Source: Brevundimonas vesicularis (GTDB lineage: Bacteria > Pseudomonadota > Alphaproteobacteria > Caulobacterales > Caulobacteraceae). Taken from it: a stretch of 64,000 bases of DNA. Below are positions 49,991 through 58,348 of the stretch, piece after piece. A program made the translations under genes and the position numbers. Below the pieces are notes generated by a model, which was not told the origin of the DNA, did no database searches, and was given only the letters and a program-made list of their open reading frames with translations. Location: contig NZ_CP114278.1 of NCBI RefSeq assembly GCF_027105095.1, forward strand, positions 2,826,501 through 2,890,500, written 5' to 3'. Every line of letters starts with the position of its first letter. Positions within the stretch are counted from its first letter, which is position 1.

Positions 49991-50185
49991 TTACTTCTTC
50001 TTGGCGGGCGTCACGGCGCGGTGGGTGCGGGCGTGGCTGACCCGATGATGCGCACGGGCGGAGGCGGCGGGGCGGGCGTGAGCGCCCGACGACGGGGCCG
50101 AAGGCGTGCCGGCGAAGGCTGCGCCGCTGGTCAGGATCACCAGGGCGGCGGCCCCGAAAGCGGCGGTGGAACGGAAGGACTTCAT
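49991..50185 (-). CDS. Small secreted His/Arg-rich peptide (2)
   Basis: 64 residues: signal peptide MKSFRSTAAFGAAALVILTS, cleavage near SGAAFAG, and a 40-residue mature peptide with HARPAASARAHHRVSHARTH and the end TPAKKK. It is the first of a tandem paralogue pair on the minus strand, divergent from an OmpR-type two-component system, from which regulation seems likely. The mature part is cationic and disordered. Confidence 0.65.
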   Translation of the reverse strand: MKSFRSTAAFGAAALVILTSGAAFAGTPSAPSSGAHARPAASARAHHRVSHARTHRAVTPAKKK

Positions 50186-50380
50186 GGCGGGTCTTTCTGT
50201 GTGTTTGGCGTCCGGCCTCGTGTCGGACAGTCACTGTTTCGGACCCGCGTCCGGCCGGTTCGGGGCCGGTCGATGTCGCCGCGTATCGTCGGCGAAGAGA
50301 ATTGTGTCCGACTGTATCCGCCGCGCTTTGGCCATGAGACAGGACGACAGATCGCACGTCTTCCCGCTCGCCGAACGCCA

Positions 50381-51097
50381 ATGTCCCAGACCTCCGCCGC
50401 CCCTGTCCTTCTGGTCGTCGACGACGACCGCGAGATCCGAAACCTGTTGTCCGACCATCTGGAGCAGCACGGGTTTCGCACGGTGAAGGCCGCCGACGGC
50501 CGGGCCATGAAGGCGGCGCTGGAGGCCGGGCCGGTCGATCTGGTGGTGCTGGACCTGAACCTGCCGGACGAGGACGGCCTGTCGCTGTGTCGCGGCATAC
50601 GGGCGGCGTCCAAGACTCCCGTCATCATCCTGACGGCGCGCGGCGATCCCATCGACCGGATCGTCGGGCTGGAGATGGGCGCCGACGACTATATGGCCAA
50701 GCCGTTCGAGCCGCGCGAACTGGTGGCCCGCATCCGCACCGTCCTGCGGCGCACGGGCGGCGAGGCGACGGCGATCGAGGGCCGACACGCCGACTTTTCG
50801 GGCTGGTCGCTGGACATCGCCTCGCGGGCCCTGACGGCGCCGGATGGGCGGCTGGCCCCGCTGTCGGGCGCCGACTTCGACCTGCTGCACGCCCTGGTCA
50901 GGAACGGCGGCAAGCCCCTGTCGCGCGAGCGGATCCGCGCCCTGTCGACCGTCGCCGACGCCGACGACCGCGCCATCGACCTGAGGGTCAGCCGCCTGCG
51001 CCAGAAGCTGGGCGACGACGCCAAGGCCCCGGCCCTGATCCGCACGGTGCGCAGCCTAGGCTATATGCTGGCGGGGCCTGTGACATGGCGCGCGTGA
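50381..51097 (+). CDS. OmpR-family response regulator
   Basis: 238 residues from the ATG at 50381. Receiver domain with VVDDDREIR, phosphoacceptor Asp58 in LVVLDLNLPDEDG, ILTARGD, and Lys in MAKPFEPREL; C-terminal winged helix with LSGADFDLLHALVRNGGKPL and VRSLGYML. It overlaps the kinase gene by 13 nt. Neighbouring divergent secreted-peptide genes are candidate targets. An 8-bp inverted repeat (GTCGGACA at 50222, TGTCCGAC at 50305) lies in its promoter region. Confidence 0.92.
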   Translation: MSQTSAAPVLLVVDDDREIRNLLSDHLEQHGFRTVKAADGRAMKAALEAGPVDLVVLDLNLPDEDGLSLCRGIRAASKTPVIILTARGDPIDRIVGLEMGADDYMAKPFEPRELVARIRTVLRRTGGEATAIEGRHADFSGWSLDIASRALTAPDGRLAPLSGADFDLLHALVRNGGKPLSRERIRALSTVADADDRAIDLRVSRLRQKLGDDAKAPALIRTVRSLGYMLAGPVTWRA

Positions 51098-52398
51098 GCA
51101 CCCGACACGGCCGGGCCGAGGCCGAGACCACGCGGCTGTTCCTGCTGCTGCTGGTCGGCGCCCTGCTGGCGGCGGGCGTGACCTTCGCCGCCCTGGGCCT
51201 GAACCATCGCCATCGTCTGTCCCAGGCCCATGACTTCACCACCGCCGAACGGATCGTGGACCTGGCCGGCTCCAGCGACGATCCCGCCGCCGGCCTGACC
51301 GACGGCCTGCCGGACGCGGCCGGTCAGCGGCTGGGCGCGCCCGACCCGTCCCTGACCCACGCGGTCGCCGAGGCGCTGAAGCGGCGGGGCGTGGACGGGG
51401 TCTCGGTCAAGGCGTTCGAGGCTTCGGCCGGGGCGTGTGGCGCGGCGACCGATCGCCTGCGGTGCCGCATCCTGGTGCTGCGGCCGGTCAATGGCGCGCC
51501 CGTTCCGGTGGCGATCAGCCTGCCGCCCGCCCCTCGCCCGTGGACGCTCAGCCGCGAGGCCGCCGCCCTGCTGTTTGCGGGTCTGGCCGCCGTGCTGCTG
51601 ACCGGCTGGATGGCGTCGCGGCTGGCCGCCGGTCCGCTGAACCGTCTGTCCCAGGGCGCCGTCGCCCTCAGTCACGATCTGGACCGCCCGCCCCTGGTCG
51701 AGGAGGGCGCGCGCGAGGTGCGCGAGGCCGCCGCCGCCCTGAACGCCATGCAGACCCGACTGAAGGCCCTGATCGAGGATCGCACCCGCGTGCTGGCCGC
51801 CGTCGCCCACGACCTGCAGACGCCCCTGACCCGGATGCGGCTGCGCGTCGAAAAGATCGAGGACGAGACCCTGCGCGCGCAGTTCGTCAGCGATCTGGCC
51901 GGGATGCAGCATCTGGTTCGGGAAGGGCTGGACCTGGCCCGGATCGAAACCACGGTCGAGGCCGCGACCCCCGTCGACCTGGACGCGCTTCTATCGGCCA
52001 TCTGCGAGGACGCGGCCGAGGCGGGCCAGCCGGTTGTCTTCACCCAAGGCTGCAACGCCGTCGTGCCGACCCGGCCCCAGGCCCTGCGCCGCTGCCTGAC
52101 CAATCTGATCGACAACGCCGTCCGCCATGGCGGCGACGCGGCCGTCAGCGCCGTGCGCGACGAGCATGCCGTGCGCCTGATCGTACGCGACCACGGGCCC
52201 GGCGTGGCCGAGGATCAGTTGGAGCGCCTGTTCGAGCCCTTCTACCGCCTCGATCCGTCCCGCTCGCGCGACAGCGGCGGCTCCGGCCTGGGCCTGACTA
52301 TCGCGCGCCGCATGGCCGAACGCGCCGGCGCCCATCTGACGCTCGCCAACGCCGACGGCGGCGGGCTGGAGGCGACCCTGACCTTTCCGCAGCCCTGA
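51085..52398 (+). CDS. Sensor histidine kinase (EnvZ/RstB-like)
   Basis: 437 residues. Transmembrane helices at about 17-38 and 156-178 enclose a 115-residue periplasmic domain with two Cys (GACGAA, RLRCRIL) that could form a disulfide. Then HAMP (LAAGPLNRLSQGAVALSHDL), HisKA with phospho-His242 in AAVAHDLQTPLTRMR, and HATPase with LTNLIDNAVRHG, DHGPGVAED and GSGLGLTIARRM. It is co-translated with the regulator. The signal is unknown; acid or envelope stress is suggested only by the adjacent peptides. Confidence 0.92.
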   Translation: MARVSTRHGRAEAETTRLFLLLLVGALLAAGVTFAALGLNHRHRLSQAHDFTTAERIVDLAGSSDDPAAGLTDGLPDAAGQRLGAPDPSLTHAVAEALKRRGVDGVSVKAFEASAGACGAATDRLRCRILVLRPVNGAPVPVAISLPPAPRPWTLSREAAALLFAGLAAVLLTGWMASRLAAGPLNRLSQGAVALSHDLDRPPLVEEGAREVREAAAALNAMQTRLKALIEDRTRVLAAVAHDLQTPLTRMRLRVEKIEDETLRAQFVSDLAGMQHLVREGLDLARIETTVEAATPVDLDALLSAICEDAAEAGQPVVFTQGCNAVVPTRPQALRRCLTNLIDNAVRHGGDAAVSAVRDEHAVRLIVRDHGPGVAEDQLERLFEPFYRLDPSRSRDSGGSGLGLTIARRMAERAGAHLTLANADGGGLEATLTFPQP

Positions 52399-52484
52399 CG
52401 AAAAGGTCGCGGCGCCTGCATCCGAACGCCGCGCTCGCCGCCTCTCTCTGAAAGCGTTAGCGTGACGCGTTCAGGAGACCGCCC

Positions 52485-53855
52485 TTGCCTCATTCGTTCC
52501 TCGCCCGCCGCCGTCCGGCTATCCTGCTGCTGGCCGCCAGCGCCCTGGCCCTCACGCTCAGCCCGCTACCGGCCATCGCCCAGGACGCGGCGCGCATGGA
52601 TCAGGTGATCCGCGCCTCCAGCGAGGCCGACGCCTTTTCCGGCGCCGTCCTGGTCGCCCGCGACGGCCGCATCCTTCTGGATCAGGGCTACGGCCTGGCC
52701 AATCGCGAGTGGAACATCCCCAACGATGGGGATGTGAAGTTCCGCCTGGGCTCCCTGTCGAAACAGTTCACCGCCGTCGCGGTCATGCTGCTGAACCAGC
52801 AGGGCAAGCTGGATCTGGATGCGCCGATCAAGACCTGGCTGCCCGACGCCCCGGCCGCCTGGGACGCGATCACCCCGCGCCACCTGCTCAGCCACACGGC
52901 CGGCGTGCCCAACTTCACCGCCTTTTCCGACTTCGAGGCCCAGAAAACCCGGCCCGCGACGCTGCCGCAGCTGATCGCCAGGTTCCGCGACCGGCCGCTG
53001 GATTTCGCGCCTGGCTCCCGGTTCGCCTATTCCAACTCGGGCTATGTGCTGCTCAGCGCCATCATCGAGGCGGCCAGCGGCCAGACCTACGCCGACTTCG
53101 TCACCGCCAATCTGTTCCAGCCGCTAGGCATGGGCGATAGCGGCTATGACCGCCACGACGTGATCCTGCCCCGCCGCGCCTCGGGCTATGCGCCGGGCGC
53201 CGACGGCGTCGTCAACGCCGACTATGTGGACATGACCATCCCGACCGGGGCCGGCGCCCTGTATTCGACCACCCACGACCTGCTGAAGTGGGAACAGGGC
53301 CTGTTCGGCGGGCGGCTGCTGAACGCCCAATCCATGACCGCCCTGACGACGCCGGTGCACAACGGCTACGCCATGGGGCTGGTGGTTGCCGAGGCCGACG
53401 GCAAGCGTCTGATCTGGCACAACGGCGGCATCGAGGGCTTCAACACCTATATGGCCTATGACCCGGGCGACCGGACGGCCGTCATCGTCCTGGGCAATCT
53501 GAACGGCGAGGCGCCGGACAAGCTGGGCGCGGCCCTGGTCACCCTGGCGCGCGGCGGAACCGTGACTTTGCCCAGCGAACGCCGTGCCGTCGCCGTCTCG
53601 TCCGAGGTGCTGAAGGCTTATGAGGGCGTCTACAATCTGTCCCCGACCTTCGCCCTGACGATCTCGGTCGTGGACGGCAAGCTGATGGCCCAGGCCACCG
53701 GCCAGCCCGCCTTCGAACTGACGGCGGAGGCGGAGGACGCCTTCTACCTGACCGCCGTCGACGCCCAGATCACCTTCACCCGCAACGCAGACGGCGCCAT
53801 CGAAGGCCTGGTCCTGCACCAGGGCGGCCGCGACATGCCGGCCAAGCGTCAGTAG
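52485..53855 (+). CDS. Secreted serine hydrolase (class C beta-lactamase/esterase fold) 1
   Basis: 456 residues with a signal peptide (RRPAILLLAASALALTLSP, cleavage near AIAQD). The nucleophile motif SxxK is Ser90-Leu-Ser-Lys93 in LGSLSKQF, the YxN motif is YSNSGY and the third motif is HNGG. A C-terminal beta-rich domain of about 100 residues follows (YEGVYNLSPTFALTISVVDG), as in Pab87/esterase-like members. The start is TTG at 52485 after CAGGAGACC. Probably a periplasmic peptidase or esterase; not necessarily an antibiotic-resistance enzyme. Confidence 0.88.
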   Translation: MPHSFLARRRPAILLLAASALALTLSPLPAIAQDAARMDQVIRASSEADAFSGAVLVARDGRILLDQGYGLANREWNIPNDGDVKFRLGSLSKQFTAVAVMLLNQQGKLDLDAPIKTWLPDAPAAWDAITPRHLLSHTAGVPNFTAFSDFEAQKTRPATLPQLIARFRDRPLDFAPGSRFAYSNSGYVLLSAIIEAASGQTYADFVTANLFQPLGMGDSGYDRHDVILPRRASGYAPGADGVVNADYVDMTIPTGAGALYSTTHDLLKWEQGLFGGRLLNAQSMTALTTPVHNGYAMGLVVAEADGKRLIWHNGGIEGFNTYMAYDPGDRTAVIVLGNLNGEAPDKLGAALVTLARGGTVTLPSERRAVAVSSEVLKAYEGVYNLSPTFALTISVVDGKLMAQATGQPAFELTAEAEDAFYLTAVDAQITFTRNADGAIEGLVLHQGGRDMPAKRQ

Positions 53856-53867
53856 GGTCTCAACGCA

Positions 53868-53894
53868 AAACGCCCGCCGTTCCGGCGGGCGTTT
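53868..53894. terminator. Bidirectional terminator between the serine hydrolase and ctrA
   Basis: AAACGCCCGCC - GTTCC - GGCGGGCGTTT forms an 11-bp perfect stem with a 5-nt loop and T-residues on both sides. It lies between convergent genes: 13 nt after the hydrolase stop and 24 nt from the ctrA stop. Confidence 0.88.
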
Positions 53895-53917
53895 CGAAAT
53901 CGTGGATCGAAGGTCGA

Positions 53918-54619
<702 letters not shown>

Positions 54620-54803
54620 ACGTGCCACTCCAGGCAAAAGCTTTGCGGTAACCACCCTGACGCACGGCCGGGTAACCTTGTTCGCAAGTTAAGACGTGAA
54701 AACCTTAAGAAGGGTTAACGCCATCCAATTGAGGCGAATCTAGGCTGATTTGCGAATCGGCGTCGAGAGGCTGGAGTCAACGATTCGAAATTTATTAACC
54801 ATG
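54620..54803 (-). promoter_or_regulatory. ctrA promoter region with four GANTC sites and TTAA boxes
   Basis: GANTC (CcrM methylation) sites at 54736-54740, 54754-54758, 54774-54778 and 54782-54786 are packed into 51 bp. TTAA boxes lie at 54689, 54705 and 54715 (the last two spaced 6 nt, one less than the classical CtrA site), and TTAACCATG at 54795-54803 is a close CtrA half-box. In Caulobacter the ctrA P1 promoter carries one GANTC and P2 a CtrA site; this layout is denser. The rest of the 455-bp gap to 55074 holds a family B repeat. Confidence 0.75.
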
Positions 54804-54813
54804 TTGGTAGGGG

Positions 54814-54931
54814 TGAGTGACGAGTGATGAGTGGCGAGGCCTCAGACCGTTGGCCATCAGAACATCCGCCGCTCGGGACATGACGCTGGATCGCTCCCAA
54901 GTTCGTACGCCTACTCGCCACTCGCCACTCA
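54814..54931. repeat. Dispersed inverted repeat (family B) upstream of ctrA
   Basis: Left arm 54814-54838 (TGAGTGACGAGTGATGAGTG then GCGAG) and right arm 54911-54931 (CTACTCGCCACTCGCCACTC then A) are inverted, with about 72 nt between. Same family as the element inside the ABC-F gene at 27081. Confidence 0.8.
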
Positions 54932-55074
54932 GCACGCACAACGTCCCAACCGCAACCGCAAGGCGGTTAAGCCGCCACGACCGATTTTTGGCGCACAGTA
55001 GGACGATATTCCTATCGCGACGTCGCGGCCGCCTATGATGCCAGCGTCGAGAGTTCGTGAGAGGGAGACGTTTC

Positions 55075-55431
55075 GTGCTGGAGGACTACAGGGTGCCGGT
55101 CACCGAGGAGGATCAGGTCAAGGCCGGGCTGGCCATTCATCTGATCGCGGCGCGCACGGGCGCCCATCCGTCGCAGATGACCGGCCGGGGCCGGATGAAC
55201 CCGCGCGCGGCCCGCCCGCGCTGGCTGGCCATGTATCTGTCTCATGTCGCCTATGGCTGGACGTTGGAGCGGGTCGGCCACGTCTTCGGCGTCAATCGCG
55301 CCAGCGTCGGCGCCGCCTGCCGCTGGGTCGAGGACGAGCGCGAACGGCGCAGCATCGACGACCTGATGAACGACCTCGAAGGCTGCATCCAGGGCCTGTA
55401 TCAGTCGCCCCGCCTGGAGCTGCCGCAATGA
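55075..55431 (+). CDS. DnaA domain-IV-like helix-turn-helix protein next to ctrA
   Basis: 118 residues from the GTG at 55075 (after AGGGAG; a GTG at 55057 is the alternative). The central part HLIAARTGAHPSQMTGRGR, RWLAMYLSHVAYGWTLERVG and FGVNRASVGAACRWVEDERE is the C-terminal DNA-binding fold of DnaA (domain IV: helix, basic loop, helix-turn-helix), without the AAA+ domain. It could bind DnaA-box-like sites or act as a transcription factor. Divergent from ctrA and coupled to the DUF6456 gene by a 4-nt overlap. Confidence 0.82.
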   Translation: MLEDYRVPVTEEDQVKAGLAIHLIAARTGAHPSQMTGRGRMNPRAARPRWLAMYLSHVAYGWTLERVGHVFGVNRASVGAACRWVEDERERRSIDDLMNDLEGCIQGLYQSPRLELPQ

Positions 55432-56138
55432 GCCGTCTTCTGGAACGCGCGCGCGACCTGATGGCCAAGCCCGGCGCCTGGCTGTCGGCCGAGGGCGGGG
55501 CCTATGCCTTGCGCCTGTCGCCGGATCGCCGCAGCCGCATCAGCCTGACCCTGACCGAGACCGAGTTTCGCGCCCTGATCGACCAGCCCGGCCTGCGCGT
55601 CCGGCCGGGCGGCGGCTGGTCGGGACGCGCTCAGCCGGACCCGACGCCGCCCCCCGCTCCCGGCCGTCCCGGCTTCGTGGCGGGCCAGCGCGACCTCATG
55701 CAGCCGGACGGCCGCATGGTCCGGGCGCGGGCCAATCTGGGCGAAAGCCCCATCGCCTGGCTGGCGCGGCGCAGGGATGCGTCCGGCCGCCCCTGGCTGA
55801 CCCCGACCGAGACCGCCGCCGGCGAACGGCTGCGGCGCGAGGCGGAACAGGCGACGAAGAGCGCCTCGGTCACCATGCGCTGGGACGCCCTGCCGACCTC
55901 CGGCTCGGGAACCGCCGCGCGGATGGAGCCGACCGACCGCGCCCTGTCGGCCGCCCGCCGCGTCGAACAGGCCCTGACCGCCGTCGGCCCGCGCCTTCGC
56001 CCCATCCTGACCCGCATCTGTATCCACGGCGACAGCCTGCAACTGGCCGAAACCGGCCTCGGCCTACGCCGCCGCCAGGGCAAGACGGTGCTGAAACAGG
56101 CGCTTCAGGCCCTGGCGGATCACTATGGGATCGGGTGA
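55428..56138 (+). CDS. DUF6456 domain protein
   Basis: 236 residues from the ATG at 55428, overlapping the DnaA-like gene by ATGA. The conserved C-terminal domain includes NLGESPIAWLARRRDASGRP, WLTPTETAAGERLRREAEQA and CIHGDSLQLAETGLGLRRR, with a helix-turn-helix-like segment typical of the alphaproteobacterial DUF6456. The N-terminal part (LLERARDLMAKPGAWLSAEG) is separate. A DNA-binding or regulatory role is likely from context, but unproven. A terminator-like hairpin follows its stop. Confidence 0.78.
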   Translation: MSRLLERARDLMAKPGAWLSAEGGAYALRLSPDRRSRISLTLTETEFRALIDQPGLRVRPGGGWSGRAQPDPTPPPAPGRPGFVAGQRDLMQPDGRMVRARANLGESPIAWLARRRDASGRPWLTPTETAAGERLRREAEQATKSASVTMRWDALPTSGSGTAARMEPTDRALSAARRVEQALTAVGPRLRPILTRICIHGDSLQLAETGLGLRRRQGKTVLKQALQALADHYGIG

Positions 56139-56139
56139 A

Positions 56140-56164
56140 GTGCACAGATTGCACCCTGTTTTTG
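56140..56164 (+). terminator. Terminator-like hairpin after the DUF6456 gene (left copy of a flanking repeat)
   Basis: GTGCA - CAGAT - TGCAC is followed by CCTGTTTTTG. A nearly identical sequence follows the next gene (57717-57739), so it is also one of a pair of direct repeats. Confidence 0.65.
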
Positions 56165-56222
56165 TCCCGACGCATCCAATCCGGCGACCGACGGCCTCTA
56201 GGCGGGAAAGGGAACCCGCACC

Positions 56223-57707
56223 ATGACCGTAAACCGCCGCAACCTACTGATCGCAGGCCTCTGCGCCCCGGCGCTGCACGCCGGTCAAGCTTTGGCCCGC
56301 CCCATCGCAACCCGTCAGGCGGCGGCCGATGACAGTCAGAGCTTCGTCCGAAAGGCGATGCGACGTCTCGGGACCGCGCCCGGCTTGGCGCTGGCAGTGG
56401 TGAATGAGGATGGGCCGGTTCTTGTATTCGGCCACGGCGTAGCCGACATTCGATCGGGTCGCCGCGTGAACGCCGACACCGCCTTCTATATTGCCTCGGC
56501 GACCAAATCCTTCACCGCGCTCGGCCTCGCGGCGATGGCCTCGCGAGACGAGGTCGATCTGGATGCGCCGCTGGCGGACTGGATTGGCGACACCCCGCTT
56601 CCCGCCGACATCGCGGCGACCGTGACCCTGACCGACCTGCTCAGCCACCGTTCGGGCGTGGACAATGGCCCCATCGCGTTTCGCGCCGCCTATTCCGGCG
56701 ACCACACCCCAGCGATGATGCAAGCCCTTCTGGCGCGCACCACCAAAAGGCCGGACGCGCCGCACGGTGTTTTCCGCTACGCCAACGCCGGCTACAATCT
56801 GGCGACGACCTTGCTGGAGCGACGCTTCGGCCGCGACTGGCGGCTGAGGGTGCGAGACGAGGTTCTGATCCCGGCGGGCATGATGCAGACCACCGCCTGG
56901 GTATCGGACGCGCGCCGTCGGGGCGTGACGGCGGTCGGGCATTTCGCAGATCGGGCGGGCGACCCGGTCGTCAGTCCTCTTCAAAAGGTCGATGACACCA
57001 TGCAGTCGGCGGGCGGGTTGATGTCCACCGCCAACGACATGGCTCGGTGGCTGGCGATACAGATCGAGGCTGGGCCGCTGGTCGCCTCGACCCATCGGCC
57101 GCAGGTCGCGCAGGAGACGACCTTCGGGCCCTATCGCCGGGACGGCTACGGGCTCGGATGGCAGACGGGATGGTATGGCGACGACCGGCTGATCCACCAT
57201 TTCGGCAACTTCGCCGGATCGCGCGCCCACGTCTCCTTCATGCCCGATCGGCGCATCGGCGTAGCGGTGCTGATCAATGAAGATCTGTTCGGCGGCGACA
57301 TGGCCGATCTGATCGCCAACTATGCCTACGATCGGCTGAAAGCTCGCTCTGATCTGGAAACGGCCTATGCCGCCGAACTGGACACGCTTGTCGCCCGTCG
57401 CGATGGCCGACGCCAGGCTGTCGCGCGCAGCCGGACAGAGCGCGCCGCACGCCCCTGGTCTCTACCGCAACCGCCTCACGCCTACGCCGGAACCTACGAA
57501 AACGAGGCGCTTGGGACCATGCGGATCAAAGTGGACCAGGATCGGCTGACGGCCGCCATCGGCGTCTTGTCCGCCGTCGCCGACCCGCTGACCGACGCCA
57601 CTGGCGTCAGGGTCGAACTGGTCCCATTCCAGGGTCAGGAAATCCTGTTCCCGTCGCCAGATACGCTTATCTTCAACGACGAGACCTTCAAACGCGCAAA
57701 GGTGTGA
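56223..57707 (+). CDS. Secreted serine hydrolase (beta-lactamase/esterase fold) 2
   Basis: 494 residues. Tat-like N-terminus VNRRNLLIAGLCAPALHAG, then the hydrolase domain with SxxK Ser92-Ala-Thr-Lys95 in YIASATKSFTALG, YxN in YANAGYN, and a third motif region HHFGNFAGSR. The last 100 residues form an Ig-like or beta-rich extension. Similar in family but not closely related to the hydrolase at 52485. It lies between imperfect direct repeats and interrupts convergent DUF6456/sufE neighbours, suggesting a separately acquired cassette. Confidence 0.87.
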   Translation: MTVNRRNLLIAGLCAPALHAGQALARPIATRQAAADDSQSFVRKAMRRLGTAPGLALAVVNEDGPVLVFGHGVADIRSGRRVNADTAFYIASATKSFTALGLAAMASRDEVDLDAPLADWIGDTPLPADIAATVTLTDLLSHRSGVDNGPIAFRAAYSGDHTPAMMQALLARTTKRPDAPHGVFRYANAGYNLATTLLERRFGRDWRLRVRDEVLIPAGMMQTTAWVSDARRRGVTAVGHFADRAGDPVVSPLQKVDDTMQSAGGLMSTANDMARWLAIQIEAGPLVASTHRPQVAQETTFGPYRRDGYGLGWQTGWYGDDRLIHHFGNFAGSRAHVSFMPDRRIGVAVLINEDLFGGDMADLIANYAYDRLKARSDLETAYAAELDTLVARRDGRRQAVARSRTERAARPWSLPQPPHAYAGTYENEALGTMRIKVDQDRLTAAIGVLSAVADPLTDATGVRVELVPFQGQEILFPSPDTLIFNDETFKRAKV

Positions 57708-57716
57708 CTTTAGAGA

Positions 57717-57739
57717 GGTACACAGACTGCACCTGTTTT
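57717..57739 (+). terminator. Terminator-like hairpin after the second serine hydrolase (right copy of a flanking repeat)
   Basis: GGTACA - CAGAC - TGCACC with one A/C mismatch, followed by TGTTTTA. Matches the sequence at 56140-56164 over the shared core CAGAYTGCACC and TGTTTT. Confidence 0.6.
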
Positions 57740-57746
57740 ACGACGG

Positions 57747-58184
57747 TCATCCCGCTCCCAGCGCCGCCTCGCGGATGCGGCCGACCATGCTGTTCAGGCC
57801 GTTGGCGCGCTGGCGCGTCAGGGCCGAGGGCAGGCCCAGCCGATCCAGCGCCGCGCGGGCGTCGAAGGCGACGATCTCCGCCGCCGTGCGGCCGGAATAG
57901 AGTTTCAGCAGCAGGGCGATATTGCCCTTGGACAGGGCGCTGTCGCTGTCGGCGGCGAACCACAGCCGCCCGTCGTCGTGCGTCGTCGCCAGCCAGACCT
58001 GGGCCGCACAGCCCGGCACCTTGTTGGCCTCGATCCGGTCGGCCTCGTCCAGCGGGGCCAGCCCCTTGCCCAGTTCGATGACGTATTCGATCCGCTGCTC
58101 CCAATCGCCCAAGAGGTCGAAATCCTCGGCCAGTTCGGCCAGGGTCTGGTCCAGGGTGTCGGTCGGGGGCGTGGGGTCGGTCAT
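57747..58184 (-). CDS. sufE: SufE-family Fe-S assembly protein
   Basis: 145 residues from the Met at 58184 (MTDPTPPTDTLDQTLAEL). The active-site loop NKVPGCAAQVWL has the sulfur-accepting Cys59, and SALSKGNIALLLKLYSGRTA with a C-terminal RANGLNSMVGRI complete the SufE/CsdE fold. It would accept persulfide from a SufS-type desulfurase; no desulfurase is adjacent. It is divergent from the DivJ-like kinase. Confidence 0.93.
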   Translation of the reverse strand: MTDPTPPTDTLDQTLAELAEDFDLLGDWEQRIEYVIELGKGLAPLDEADRIEANKVPGCAAQVWLATTHDDGRLWFAADSDSALSKGNIALLLKLYSGRTAAEIVAFDARAALDRLGLPSALTRQRANGLNSMVGRIREAALGAG

Positions 58185-58348
58185 GCGCCGCCAGATAGGC
58201 CGCGCGGCCGTTAACGACAACCGGCCGTTTTGTCCCCCGATATTCATGGTGAACGCCGCAATGGGGTTCGCCTCAGGGGGGAGCGGCCTCGCACCGACTC
58301 AGCCGCAGCCCTAGTCTGGGCGCAGACGAAACCCATGGCCCGCCCTTC

